From: Marsupella aquatica
Taxonomy: Eukaryota > Marchantiophyta
Assembly: GCA_973895155.1 (NCBI GenBank)
Contig: OZ316894.1
Span: 6,076,001-6,140,000, forward strand
Reading direction: 5' to 3'
DNA: 64,000 nucleotides
Shown: positions 54,011 to 64,000 of the stretch, one piece after another
How positions within the stretch are numbered: position 1 is the stretch's first letter
How the letters are laid out: each line of letters starts with the position of its first letter
Translations under genes and position numbers: made by a program
The notes under the pieces: model-generated
Databases searched by the model: none
Seen by the model: the letters and a program-made list of their open reading frames with translations, nothing else
What the model was told of the DNA's origin: nothing

Positions 54011-56330
54011 GGGATGCCTTGTCCCGGGTCAGATATTTCGCCATTCTAATCTGCAACATTTCTCATTACCATATCTTTGGATTCCAAAGTGAAGGCACTC
54101 ACAGGTGTTCCTAGTGTTACAGTATCTGCATAACTTCAAATGATTCCTGTATGACAACTGGTCAGAAAATCTAGATATATTTCTCCGACCTGATGAACAG
54201 GTTAGGTGGTTAGACTTGTTCATAGCGTGCGCTTGAGTTCTAAATTTGAAAATACCAGAATGTCGATCTTCGTTGATTCCTTGAAGGGTATGGAATCTGA
54301 ACTGATCGAGTTCAATGAAAATCGATGTACTGCTATATTCCTCGTTACTAAAGATGAGATGTACGTATTACTTGAAAAAGAGAGACTGGAACAAAGAAAC
54401 ACAAAACTTCAGGCAATGGCTGTGAAACACCAAATTTGACAGCAGATTCACGAAGTGCCTGCATTAAATCCACTGATCCACTGTAGATATTCTTTACTAA
54501 GTAAGGAATCCAGCCGCAAGTTCCATTGGTTATTTAGCAACACAGCTGCATTGCTTTTCCTCCATGAACAGTTTTTCATGGATCTAGTGTTACACTTCAC
54601 AGCATGTTCAGTAAGTCAAGGCTTTTACTGTTAGTTCATCAATTCCTGTCACAATTGATATCAGTCTACAGAATGATTTTCTGTTTCGCCACGCCACAAC
54701 GATGCTTGGTCAAGAAGACCTGATCGATGTACAGGTCCTAACTTCTAAAATATGCCGTGCTAGTACTAACAGCGCACGAGCAATGAGTGAGCACTCAAAA
54801 ATGGAAACATTCTAACAATTATCGGATGTTTCATTCACTCGTTGTGTAACTCTTGGGTGAGTGTATTCACACAATGCTTTATACTTATCGAGAATGAACT
54901 TAATGGCAGCGTATGCACAGAAAATGAATGAACTTAATGTCAGCATGTGCACAGAAAATGTCAAGGTGAGACGAAGAAGTGCAGGTTAGAAAAGGAGGTA
55001 TTGTGGGTTTGGTTGTCTAACTCTTGGGGAGAATGTAGACGTGAGAGAAAGAAGTGCAGGTGAGGCAAAGGAGGTGTTGTGGAGACATCTTATGTGTCAT
55101 CAATGCAAGGGTGTGTCTTTGAGGCAGGGAAGTCATTGAGTCATGGAGGTGTCCTAAAGGCAAGGAAATGATTGAGAAAATGAAATTTCGTGGAGGAAAG
55201 GAAGCGTCATCAAGATGTTGTTGATGCAGAAGTGCAGATGGACCATCGTCGGTGGTATTAATACTTTTTGGGCACCTTGTGCACTGAGCATGGAGAGCTC
55301 ATCACTATCTTGTGCGAGCGTTGAGACCATAGCATGTCACAAAAACTTGTACAAACTGAACGTCAACCAAAGGGAAGCTCGAAAGCAGCCAACCAAACAT
55401 TATCCATTACTCAGGGTGTTCCATGCCATGCATTGTAGTGAGGCCAAAAATTGGGACCTCGAAATCTTCAATTGAAATGTCGGGACAGGTTAGTCAATAT
55501 AATGCGGCCCAGTAATTGCACGTCAAAAACCAAAACTAAGATGAGTATTTAGAATAACACTCAGTGATTTAAAAGAAAAAAATTGGGTTTATCATGGTAT
55601 AGAATGACATTGGACACCGTATATTGTCACATTTTGATGTGCATTTACAGGGGTGCAATCATACTATAGTCTAGAGAAGAATGTACCCAGCAATGTACAT
55701 TGGGTCAGTATACCTTGACAAAAGCCTCTTTGGTCATGGATCTGATAAGTCTGGTGGCAACAGCATAAGCAATCTCGACCTATGTCACACAAAGAAGAGG
55801 AAATAGAGCAATTGGTGATGATGATTCTGAGGCACTGGCCCCACCCGCGCGGCAACGAAGTAAAGTTAAATGAAGATGCAATGTGAAGGGGTTCTGCAAA
55901 TTGGAATCAAAACTAGAATGCACAGGATAGAGAATGCAGGGCCAACTGGTGGACCAAGAAAGTGCTAGGTAGATTGGGAATTGGAGCTTAAACATAGGTG
56001 GATTTGTTTTTTATTGTATTTTATTGTAGAAAGGTTGTAGGAGGAGTGGTCTTTCTTCCTAGAAGCACAGTCTTGCCCCTCTACACATTGAAGCTCAGTT
56101 TTCATGTTCTATATACTTCAGTCAAGATGCTGGTAGCACATTTTGTGTTCATTGGCTTTGGCCTAGTGTTCCCACTTTTTCAGCTTCAGTGGTTCTTTGC
56201 TGGTAAGTAGCTGCGTATGGGTTTATTGCAGACCAGTAGTTGGTGGTCTTCAGTTTACCATTTGTCTTTCACTAAACACATGTGGCTGAGATGGCGGTTA
56301 ATTAACCTTTGTTTGTTTGTTTTTCCTCGA
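54011..56330. other. intergenic, no supported gene
   Basis: Only short frames. 54206-54439 (77 codons, MSIFVDSLKGMESELIEF...) is the most protein-like but matches nothing known. 54880-55080 contains a loose duplication of 'gaatgaacttaatg' and 'aagaagtgcaggt'. Confidence 0.5.
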
Positions 56331-56432
56331 GAGCTTTGCCAATGTTTTGATAATTGCTCTTGACTGGTCAATAGAAATTGTGTGGCTTTGCCAATGTTTT
56401 GTTATTGCTCTTGGCTGGTCAATAAAAATATT
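56331..56432. repeat. two-unit 51-bp tandem repeat
   Basis: 'gctttgccaatgttttg' ... 'attgctcttg(a/g)ctggtcaata' occurs twice in succession. Confidence 0.85.
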
Positions 56433-56612
56433 GTTCAACAACAAAAGGTTACTCAAAGATGTTGGGAAGTTTACCATATACGCTCAGAATGGAGCTCATC
56501 AAGGACATAATCTTGATCCTGGAGGCTTGGAAACAACTATCTTGCTCTTGGACCCCTGGCCACTCCATGTGGGAGGGCCTACTTCGAAAACTCGAAACAT
56601 TTTGGTTGTGAT

Positions 56613-57100
56613 CTAATTAGGGCTTCTCAAAGCTTCAAAGTTACCCATATTGTGGTCTAATTAGGGCCCTTCAAAGCTTCAAAGTTGGGGATGATGACTT
56701 TTGGCCATAAACAAATGTGTTGTGGTCTAATTAGGGCTCTTCAAAGCTTCAAAGTTGGGGATGATGACTTTTGGCCATAAACAAATGTTTGTAACTTTTT
56801 CACAGGGTTATGTAAAGGTGTTTTATTTTTTATAAATTCACTTGCCTTTAGAGTGACTTCAGGTCATGGCATATCACCAATCTTTATGGCAAAAAGTTAT
56901 GGACTATGAAGTGGGTAGTCCACATGGCATATAACCAATCCTTATGGCAAAAAGTTATGGACTACGAAATGGGAAGTACACATGGCATATGACCAATCTT
57001 TATGGCAAAAGTTATGGACTACAAAGTGGGTAGCCCACATGGCATATGACCAATCTTTGTGACAAAAAGTTTTGGACTTCGAATTAGGGCATCTCAAAGC
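56613..57100. repeat. two adjoining tandem arrays
   Basis: Array 1 (56613-56790): 'gtggtctaattagggc' + 'ttcaaagcttcaaagtt' three times, the last two units nearly identical and including 'ggggatgatgacttttggcc'. Array 2 (56868-57085): four ~60-bp units with 'catggcatat(a/g)accaatc' and 'aaagttatggacta'. The phrase 'agggcatctcaaagcttcaaa' follows, and its inverse 'tttgagatgcccta' lies at 57136-57149, so a short inverted repeat closes the region. Confidence 0.85.
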
Positions 57101-57399
57101 TTCAAATTCGTAGACTACTAAATTAAGGTCAAGCTTTGAGATGCCCTAATGGAGGCGTATGTACAAAACCATGCTCACCCAGACACTCATTTCTGAAATC
57201 CCTTGTGCTAGCTTTCATAGGCTTGCTTGGCACCATTGTTTACATATAGATAGAAACTGGAATGGCTGAAACACTGCAACAAAATTGCACTTCCCTGTGT
57301 CTCGAAAATCCTACTTCCCCAAGAAAGCTTGGGACATCAGGAACGACAACACTAGCAGTGCAGACTATGTCTCTGTAAGACGGTCTGTCATGTGCGAAA

Positions 57400-59588
57400 T
57401 TAGTCATCTCCTATCGTCGAGTGCATTAGATAATCTTCATTGTCCATAAATTCATGCTCCAAATTCAAAGTCACGGTCGATTTAGTCAGGTGAGAGGCAC
57501 TGGGTCCTTCATGTAATGCCTTGGTACCCTGCAAGCAAAATTTTGCTGTTAGTGGCCGTGATTATTTCAATTCAGCGAACCGAATTACGTGAGAGCCTAC
57601 AACTCCCATGTGAATGAGTGTCTGGTTATGATGTCCATTACGATTATTTTCTCTCCACAGAAGTATGACTGTAAATCAAGCATCAAAGAAGGTCACAGAA
57701 CTGATTCCAGACTGAGAGCCTGGACAGATACAACGGTCTCAAAGTGGAGGAAACCTGGTACCTTTCTAAGAGTGTAGAAAAAATAGTGAAAAGAATCGCC
57801 GAAGGTCTCCCATTTCATTGACCACGTCAGACCTTCTGCCTCAAAAAATGGTCGCCTGAAGTGTGGCTACACACACGTCAGACAGAGAAGTTTTAGAGAA
57901 TATCGACCTTGTGAAAATCTCAGTAGCAAATATTGTCAGACAAGCAGGGACACCTACTCTGCCCACCAATGTCGGTTGTGAGGAAAAGAATGCCCAATCT
58001 CGAGTGACAGGAATTGATGAAGCTGGATTTTTATGTTCTCGTCGTCCAAGAACTTTTACTTTTAAAATGTTGCTTTGCTTTGTGAAACTCACTTAGCAGG
58101 TTTCGGATGTTACCTGACCAAAGGCAATCGAGATAAACATGCCAGTGGGTGTCAGCACTCTGTGGATCTCTTCCAGCACCCTCGTAACTCTTTTGGCCAC
58201 GTCTGCCTTCGGTTTCCACGGATCACCACTGTGTACAAAAAGACAATCCTTCATAATATATGTCATTAGATTTATCCAAGAAAAAATCTATGGCCAACAG
58301 CAAACGTGTAGCTACCACAAATCCGATGTAAACATACAATTGTGTCTCAGCTGGCGGACACATTAAGTAGATGGGAGCCTGCTGCCAATAGCTGTCACAG
58401 AAAGAGATGCAACAATCAAATTTCAAAACACTACGACCGGTACTGGTGTTGCGGAAAGCCACATCGATCTGCCAACCATAACAGGAGCACATGCAAATAC
58501 TTACCATGGTTCCCTTCTCAATTACAATATCGAAACTGTTGTCATCAAATGGTAGATCTAGCAAATCAGCAACTTTGTACTCTATCCCTGATGTCACACC
58601 ATCCACGAATGAGAAGAACGACTTCTGTCAGAATTGAAGGAAAACCGGTAGAACTGAAGAGGAACGTCACTAGCCCTCTAAATCTATGACTGCTCGTGAG
58701 CAGTTCCAGCATTAACATGGCTCGGAATATGTGAAACTAAAAGAGAAACATCTCAATACCGTCAGTTCAGAGTTAGTTCAAAAGAACCTTCACAGCCTTG
58801 AGCAGCGCGTCTCTTCTGTATCAGGTTTATTACAATGGGAGATAAATCTGTACGAGTAATTCGGGTGAAACCATCTTTATAAATTTCCTCCCCCATTTGT
58901 GAATTTCCGCAACCTACCTCCAACAACTGCCACCAAGGAGGCACAGAATACCTTCCACAACTTCAGTCCCGAAATTTCTCCCTGGCAACAAGCTGATAAG
59001 AATTGCTAAAAGACCGTCTTAAGATGCATCTGATCTGTATGGGAAAGCACACTCTCCACATCGACAACGCATAGAGGCTGGAGATACTTCTCTGCATCCA
59101 AAGAGAGATAGGGGAAATCAAAAAGCATTGCACTCACCCGATCAGTTTTACTAATTTGTGAAAGGATGAGATGCCTAAAATGTGAATAGCCCTTGCACCA
59201 TTCATAATGCTCCTCTCGTGCAAACCTATCATTCCTGCGAACACCTCCACGTTATTATTATTTCTTTAAGACTAGACTAGTAGCGTTGTCAAGACGGCCT
59301 GCAGTTGCTGAAACTCGACCTCATTGCAGCTTGGTTGAAAGGAGCTCATGTAGGCTCTGATGTGAAAGCCTCAGCGCGAGAATTTGCGTGCAAAAACCGT
59401 AGAGATATCTAACAATATACGAATAGCAATTAAATCGAAGAAAGAGCATATTCTTGCACCGGATGACGAGAAAATTCGTGACGAGGAAACACAAGGCCAA
59501 CGTCGACAGTTGAGTACCAGTAGCTCGGTTCCAAATATAACGCCGTATGCGAAGGGAACTCATGAGCTTCTGAACAACCTTCAGCCAT
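57400..59588 (-). CDS. EEF1AKMT4: EEF1AKMT4/METTL13-family methyltransferase, seven exons
   Basis: Minus-strand exons 59588-59518, 59234-59138, 58926-58788, 58587-58505, 58248-58114, 57866-57762 and 57528-57400 all have GT-AG borders and agreeing phases. They give 252 aa, near the 255 of the human enzyme. SAM-binding motif I is LLEVGCGNSQMG (about 57-68), followed by TRTDLSPIVI. The catalytic-face motif is DLPFDDNSFDIVIEKGTM. Then come HSGDPWKPK, VLEEIHRVLTPTGMFISI and PHFRRPFFEAEGLTWSM. The N-terminal YWNDRFAREEHYEW marks the family. The human relative methylates a lysine of elongation factor 1A in the cytoplasm; transfer of that activity to this protein is inference. Start ATG 59588 begins MAEGCSEAHEF. 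Confidence 0.88.
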
Positions 59589-61337
59589 GGCTTTTCACAA
59601 ACCGGCTCGTCAAGAACAAAAGCCACCTTTCGCCTACACCCAGGGAGTAAAACGATCAAGTCGACAATCACGTTGTAGAAATCTATCGCTGCTCTCTCTC
59701 ACCTACTAAGATTATTTATCCTCGTACTCCAAATGTTAGAAGCTGACGTTGAGAGAGATTTCTTCAACATATCGCACAAATGCCTTTGGAGGCTGTGCGA
59801 GTGTCTACTAAGCAGGTTACCGTATGTTTCGTATGTGTCTACCCTTCCGGAGTTTCAAATGTAAGAAGTGACGCTTTTACGATATCTCTTCGATATTTGA
59901 TCGTTTGAGTTCCGCTTGTTGCTGTTGTTATGAAAAAAATCCCTCCAAGGCGCACTGCACTCAAGTACGTGGAAAGATTACTCCTGTTACTTTGCTAACC
60001 TCCTAAGTTCCTGAAATACAAACTGCCAGAGAAGTTCCAAAAGAACAAACTGGCAGGCCCCCCAGTTTTCGTCTATTACTCTGCTGACCTACTAAGTTCC
60101 TGAAGAGCAAACTGGCAGGCTCTTCATTTTGCAGTGCATACTTGTACAAGCTCAGTTCGTCGATCACAGTTACGGGGAGGCAGTCTATTCTGATCTGCAC
60201 AAAACCTCGCAGAGGGAGAGAGACCGAGAATCAGACTGCACGCAAAATTGTTTCCTGTCAAGTTCGAGCTTTCTGTATTATATAGTCAAGGTGACTACTG
60301 TACAGACCGTTGCTGCATACATCCTTCCTGGGGTTTTGATGGTCTGTGGTCATATAACCTTCCTGGAGTTTTGTTTTGCAAGGCATTCCAATGCTCTTGG
60401 ATTGAGAGCGAGGTTTAGTGAGGGAACCAAAGGATGTTAATCTCTTTACTTGAGAGAAAGTTCGGAAGTTTATCCTCCTCTCCACCACTCTCAACCCAGA
60501 ATGTGTGTTTCAGTTGTCTTGAAGGTAGCGGACAAAAGTGGGTTTGTTTGTTGTTTCATTGCTCAAGCATGCTTTTCATTTTGGGATTAGTTATGAACTC
60601 ATCGAACGTCCTCTGTTTTATGGACTCCACAGAGACACTCACACATTGCCGCCAGTAGGTATTCGGAGATACTGGCAGCACTGGTGGTTGGGTAATTTGT
60701 TTAAGATTGATCATAGGTCCAGCAGGAATAGGGTCTGGAAATGTAGCTTCGGCAAATCAAGCCACCACAAGCTATGGCGAACTCTATCTCAGGCAAGGAC
60801 CAGGGATCAGCATCGTCTTCTGTGCCAATTGCAGCATTATCCCCAGATTCTTCAAAGCTGAGGCTAGGTAGCCCCTCAACTACACGTGCCTCGGTGGAAA
60901 TGCTTCTGACAATTCTACCAAACAAGAATAACAAATATTGTAAACAAAGTACGTCCATCACCAACCAACGTAAATCAGCTGCTCTCCCAACTTTTACTGA
61001 AGTGATGCCAAACAGGAGGACTACTTTTACACCAACATCGAAGGAACATCATTTCTTTGCATTTGCCGCGAGAAACCGTTGATGTATTTTCATAGCCCAA
61101 AACTATGATACAATGACAGAACTTCTTCCATGTCGGAGTATGCGATTAGAAAACTCCCGCAACACTAGCATGAAACTTCCTTGTTACCTATTACTTACAG
61201 TTTCCTACAAGTACATAATCTACAGATAGGTTTTCAATGGAGAATAATCTGTACAAGTAAATAAGATCCCCAGCCTTAATTTGAGCAATCTGGGTGAGTT
61301 TTCTCAAACTGACGATCCAATGTTTATAAGGAGAAGC
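59589..61337. other. intergenic between two minus-strand genes
   Basis: Promoter side of the methyltransferase gene and 3' side of the ceramide kinase gene. The phrase 'ctaagttcctgaa' and 'aaactggcagg' is duplicated at 60002-60060 and 60088-60122. A plus-strand 102-codon frame at 60774-61082 (MANSISGKDQGSASSSV...) has no recognisable domain and is not called. Confidence 0.5.
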
Positions 61338-64000
61338 CTAATATTCCGGCCCACGAGCAAACACATTCACCAAACCTCTGAAACATTGTCCTGACAGCTG
61401 GTGGGCTGGGAAAAGCTCTCCATCAACGTTCCATACGCTTTCTTCACCATGGGACGTGAAAGTGAAAACCGGAGTCTACAGACACCAATCAAACCCAACA
61501 ATCAGTTAAAGGGCCACAAATGTGGACAATGGTGCTCAAATACAATCAGGGTTCTACGTCTACGGTGGCAAATCTTCTCTATAATGCAAGTTAATTCAAC
61601 AGAGGCATCACTGTCACATGAAAATCTGGACAGAAAGTGCAGGTCTTATGCATGAATGTGTGACTAGCAAGGAATATTCATGTAAGCTAACCTTGTAGTG
61701 TTCCACAAAATCAAAATCCAATGGATCTGCTCCTTTTCTTGTCAAGGTAATCAATTGCCTGACATTCATTGCACAGGGGGTCAAAAGCACTGTAATCTTC
61801 CAGGTAATATAGACCTTAACTATTTGATATCGATCACCTTGAGAAATAGATTTCTCACTTGTGGCTGAAATTTTTCAAAGGGCACCTAGAGCCCCTCCGC
61901 AATCACAGTGGAGCTTTCAGTGTGACACGTTAAAAACGATGGATCGATTATGGCAACTTCTTAGAAAATAAATTTGAATCACACAGAGGAAGCACACCTT
62001 AAATAGTTTGGACGTGAACAACTTTTGATAAGAATCAGATGAAGAAGGCCGTCCGAAAGATGGGCATGGGCAACTAAACCATCTGGTGCTTTGTCATTAC
62101 GGCACGACATCACAGCAGCCCCGACGCTGTGAAATGAATCCTGTATAGTTCGCCATTTGGGCTTGGGTTGCTGCTGACTAGGAGCTTCGTCAACATCGCT
62201 ACTATCACTGACAAGATGGTTCCCGTCGATACCTTGGGAGCAGACGAAACAGTTTGAGCGGCAAATGATTTTCCTCTGAGCATCGGTAGCTTTTCCAGCG
62301 TTGGCAACATTGGTTGGCATTTCCAAGAACGAAACCTCTGCCATGTACTTTCTGCAGTCAATGATGAAAATGACGAGGATCAGGAACTCGAGGCATGTGA
62401 ATTGAATCCCTTAATTGAGACATCCCAGTCTTGAAGTAGGAACGGGACTTTCAAACCCCAACAATCCTGAAAAATATGACCAGGTAGATACCAGGTATAC
62501 CAAAGATGCCAGTCACCTGACTTCCTGAGTAATCATGATGAAAAAGGAGGCAACGAAGTTTGTAGCCTACAATCATCTTCATAGTGGAGAAGCCATTCAA
62601 AGTATTCAAAAGACTTTAATTTGAGGGATGAACACATTCACATGAAAACCTCACTCAACAGATCTCAGAAAGTACTCGATTTCAGGATGGATTTGAGACC
62701 CTATGCTGGTTTAAAGTGAGTAAACGCTGGTCACAAAAACCAAATTGTTAGAAAAACACTCTCAAATCAGCTCACTCACGAAAAGAAGAACCTACTTGTG
62801 CTTCAGAAAAACCTTCAGTCCTGCTATATCATATCGAGCAGGACCCATCCAACGAGTTGTTTCACTTTCTTTCATGACATCCCCATAGAATCCATACCTA
62901 AAAGTACAACAAATGAGCAACAAGTCGTTTAGCTTTCTCGACAATCATGTCCAGCCAAGGTAGACAGAACAAAATCTTAAATCGAATCCGAATATACCAA
63001 CAGTAGCTCCACACAATCCACACACAATCGATTCTTAATTAAATGGTATACCCTGCAAAGGACGCTGCATATCGTACTGTTGGAGGCTCATCTACAGCTT
63101 GAGGGCTCTTTCTCCATCCTGTGAGTCTGACAACATCAAGAGGCCTGCTGTCTCCTAATATAATGTGTAGAGCAGCAGTTACTGGATCACGACTGCCGGT
63201 TGTGCTGAGCAGAGAAACGCCAAGCGACTTGTTAAAAGGTCCACTAAATTTACATGACATCACCTTATAACTCTTACATACGGCAAAAAAGCACAGCGAT
63301 TGTTAGATCCAAACCGACTAGCGATATTTAATGATACCGTATGAAATCATAGCAATTGTAGCTGTCAAAATAAAGACCAAATGTCATGTAATGGACTTTG
63401 TACCTTATAGCAACTGTATCAGTTGATCCTGCAGGAATAAGTCCGATACGGAGCTGAATACTTGTCATCCCTAGATTTTTATATCGGCCACTATATGCCA
63501 GACTGGACAGGCCTGCTCCGTCTACACAAACAAGGCAGGGTCAATACAGATTGCCGTCCACGACGAAAGAGCGTACTCATGTAAGAATTTCATTATAACA
63601 AGTTTTAAGAGGCCAGAAAGGGAATTCGTCTCAGGAACTTCCAGACACCACCGTGGATGTAAGGATCTGCCCAGACGGTAATTACCTGAAGATTTTGTCA
63701 TATCTTCGATGGAAACAGGGACTAACTGTTGTCCATCCATCTTAAGAATCCCAGTCTCAGGCGATGTGCCGGTACGCAATAAATCAATACAGTCAAACTG
63801 AGACAACTGTATCTCCTTTCCAGACGCTAGGTCGGTCACCACAGTGCTGACCGCCTGTTGTTGAACGTCGGATACACATGATCTTTCAGGGGTAGAACTT
63901 GAAGAGCTTGAAGCTGAGCTGGAACTTTTTGACCTTGACACATCTATTGCAGGAGAAGGTGACCTCTTGAGTAGAGGAGAATGGACATCATATGACGATC
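61338..64000 (-). CDS. CERK: ceramide kinase, 3' seven exons (5' end outside window)
   Basis: Minus-strand exons 64000-63686 (cut by the edge), 63521-63404, 63204-63052, 62897-62796, 62351-61998, 61758-61692 and 61475-61338 join in phase with GT-AG borders. Ceramide kinase phosphorylates ceramide; the Arabidopsis homologue is ACD5. Visible: a Ser-rich insert, RIGLIPAGSTDTVAI (lipid-kinase core), DPVTAALHIILGD, VRYAASFAGYGFYGDVMKES, RWMGPARYDIAGLKVFL. The cysteine motif C-x3-C-x2-C is in IICRSNCFVCS, a ceramide kinase signature. Then PLDFDFVEHYK and the C-terminal ESVWNVDGELFPAHQLS to RGLVNVFARGPEY. The GDG catalytic motif would lie upstream, beyond the window. Identification is strong. Confidence 0.92.

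Noticed and set aside
55215-55475. 86-codon plus-strand ORF
   Set aside because: Isolated, no homology recognised, no exon-like borders on either side.
60774-61082. 102-codon plus-strand ORF
   Set aside because: Ser-rich with no recognisable domain, partly mirrored by an open frame on the other strand, and with no splice partners found.

Overview
The window is nuclear DNA of a land plant. The genes have plant-type GT-AG introns, several proteins match plant families (germin-like protein, NTMC2-type SMP/C2 protein, ceramide kinase), and Ty1/copia and other plant-type repeats fill the space between genes. A full TTLL6-type tubulin polyglutamylase gene at 41-46 kb points to a lineage with flagellate sperm, so a seed-free plant such as a bryophyte or lycophyte is more likely than a flowering plant. 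That last step is inference. No species is assigned.

Layout. 0-2 kb: 3' part of an uninterrupted NTMC2 type-5-like lipid-transfer/C2 protein gene (+). 2-9 kb: intergenic DNA with minisatellites and dispersed repeats. 9.1-10.4 kb: copy 1 of a chloroplast-type TauD/clavaminate-synthase-like 2OG-Fe(II) dioxygenase (+), followed by an unrecognised 199-aa ORF (-, 12.6-13.2 kb). 15.2-17.4 kb: a four-exon gene for a small basic protein (+). 18-26.4 kb: tandem repeats, a decayed copia element and a GC-rich repeat element. 26.4-38.3 kb: a second, broken copy of the dioxygenase locus, split by an element with inverted termini (which itself carries an unclassified 610-codon coiled-coil ORF) and by an insertion holding a rearranged copia element. 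38.3-39.1 kb: minisatellite. 41.3-46.1 kb: six-exon TTLL gene (+). 47.7-48.6 kb: a small element with 20-bp inverted termini inside a tandem duplication. 49.1-50.4 kb: intact dioxygenase copy 3 (+). 51.4-52.6 kb: three-exon germin-like protein gene (-). 57.4-59.6 kb: seven-exon EEF1AKMT4-type methyltransferase gene (-). 61.3-64 kb: 3' seven exons of a ceramide kinase gene (-), running off the right edge.

The genes do not form one pathway. The main organising feature is a dispersed tandem triplication of the dioxygenase locus, with conserved upstream flank, 3' flank and poly(A) signal. The middle copy has died and collected nested insertions. Multi-exon models were built by hand from splice consensus, phase agreement and homology to remembered families. 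They have no transcript support here.
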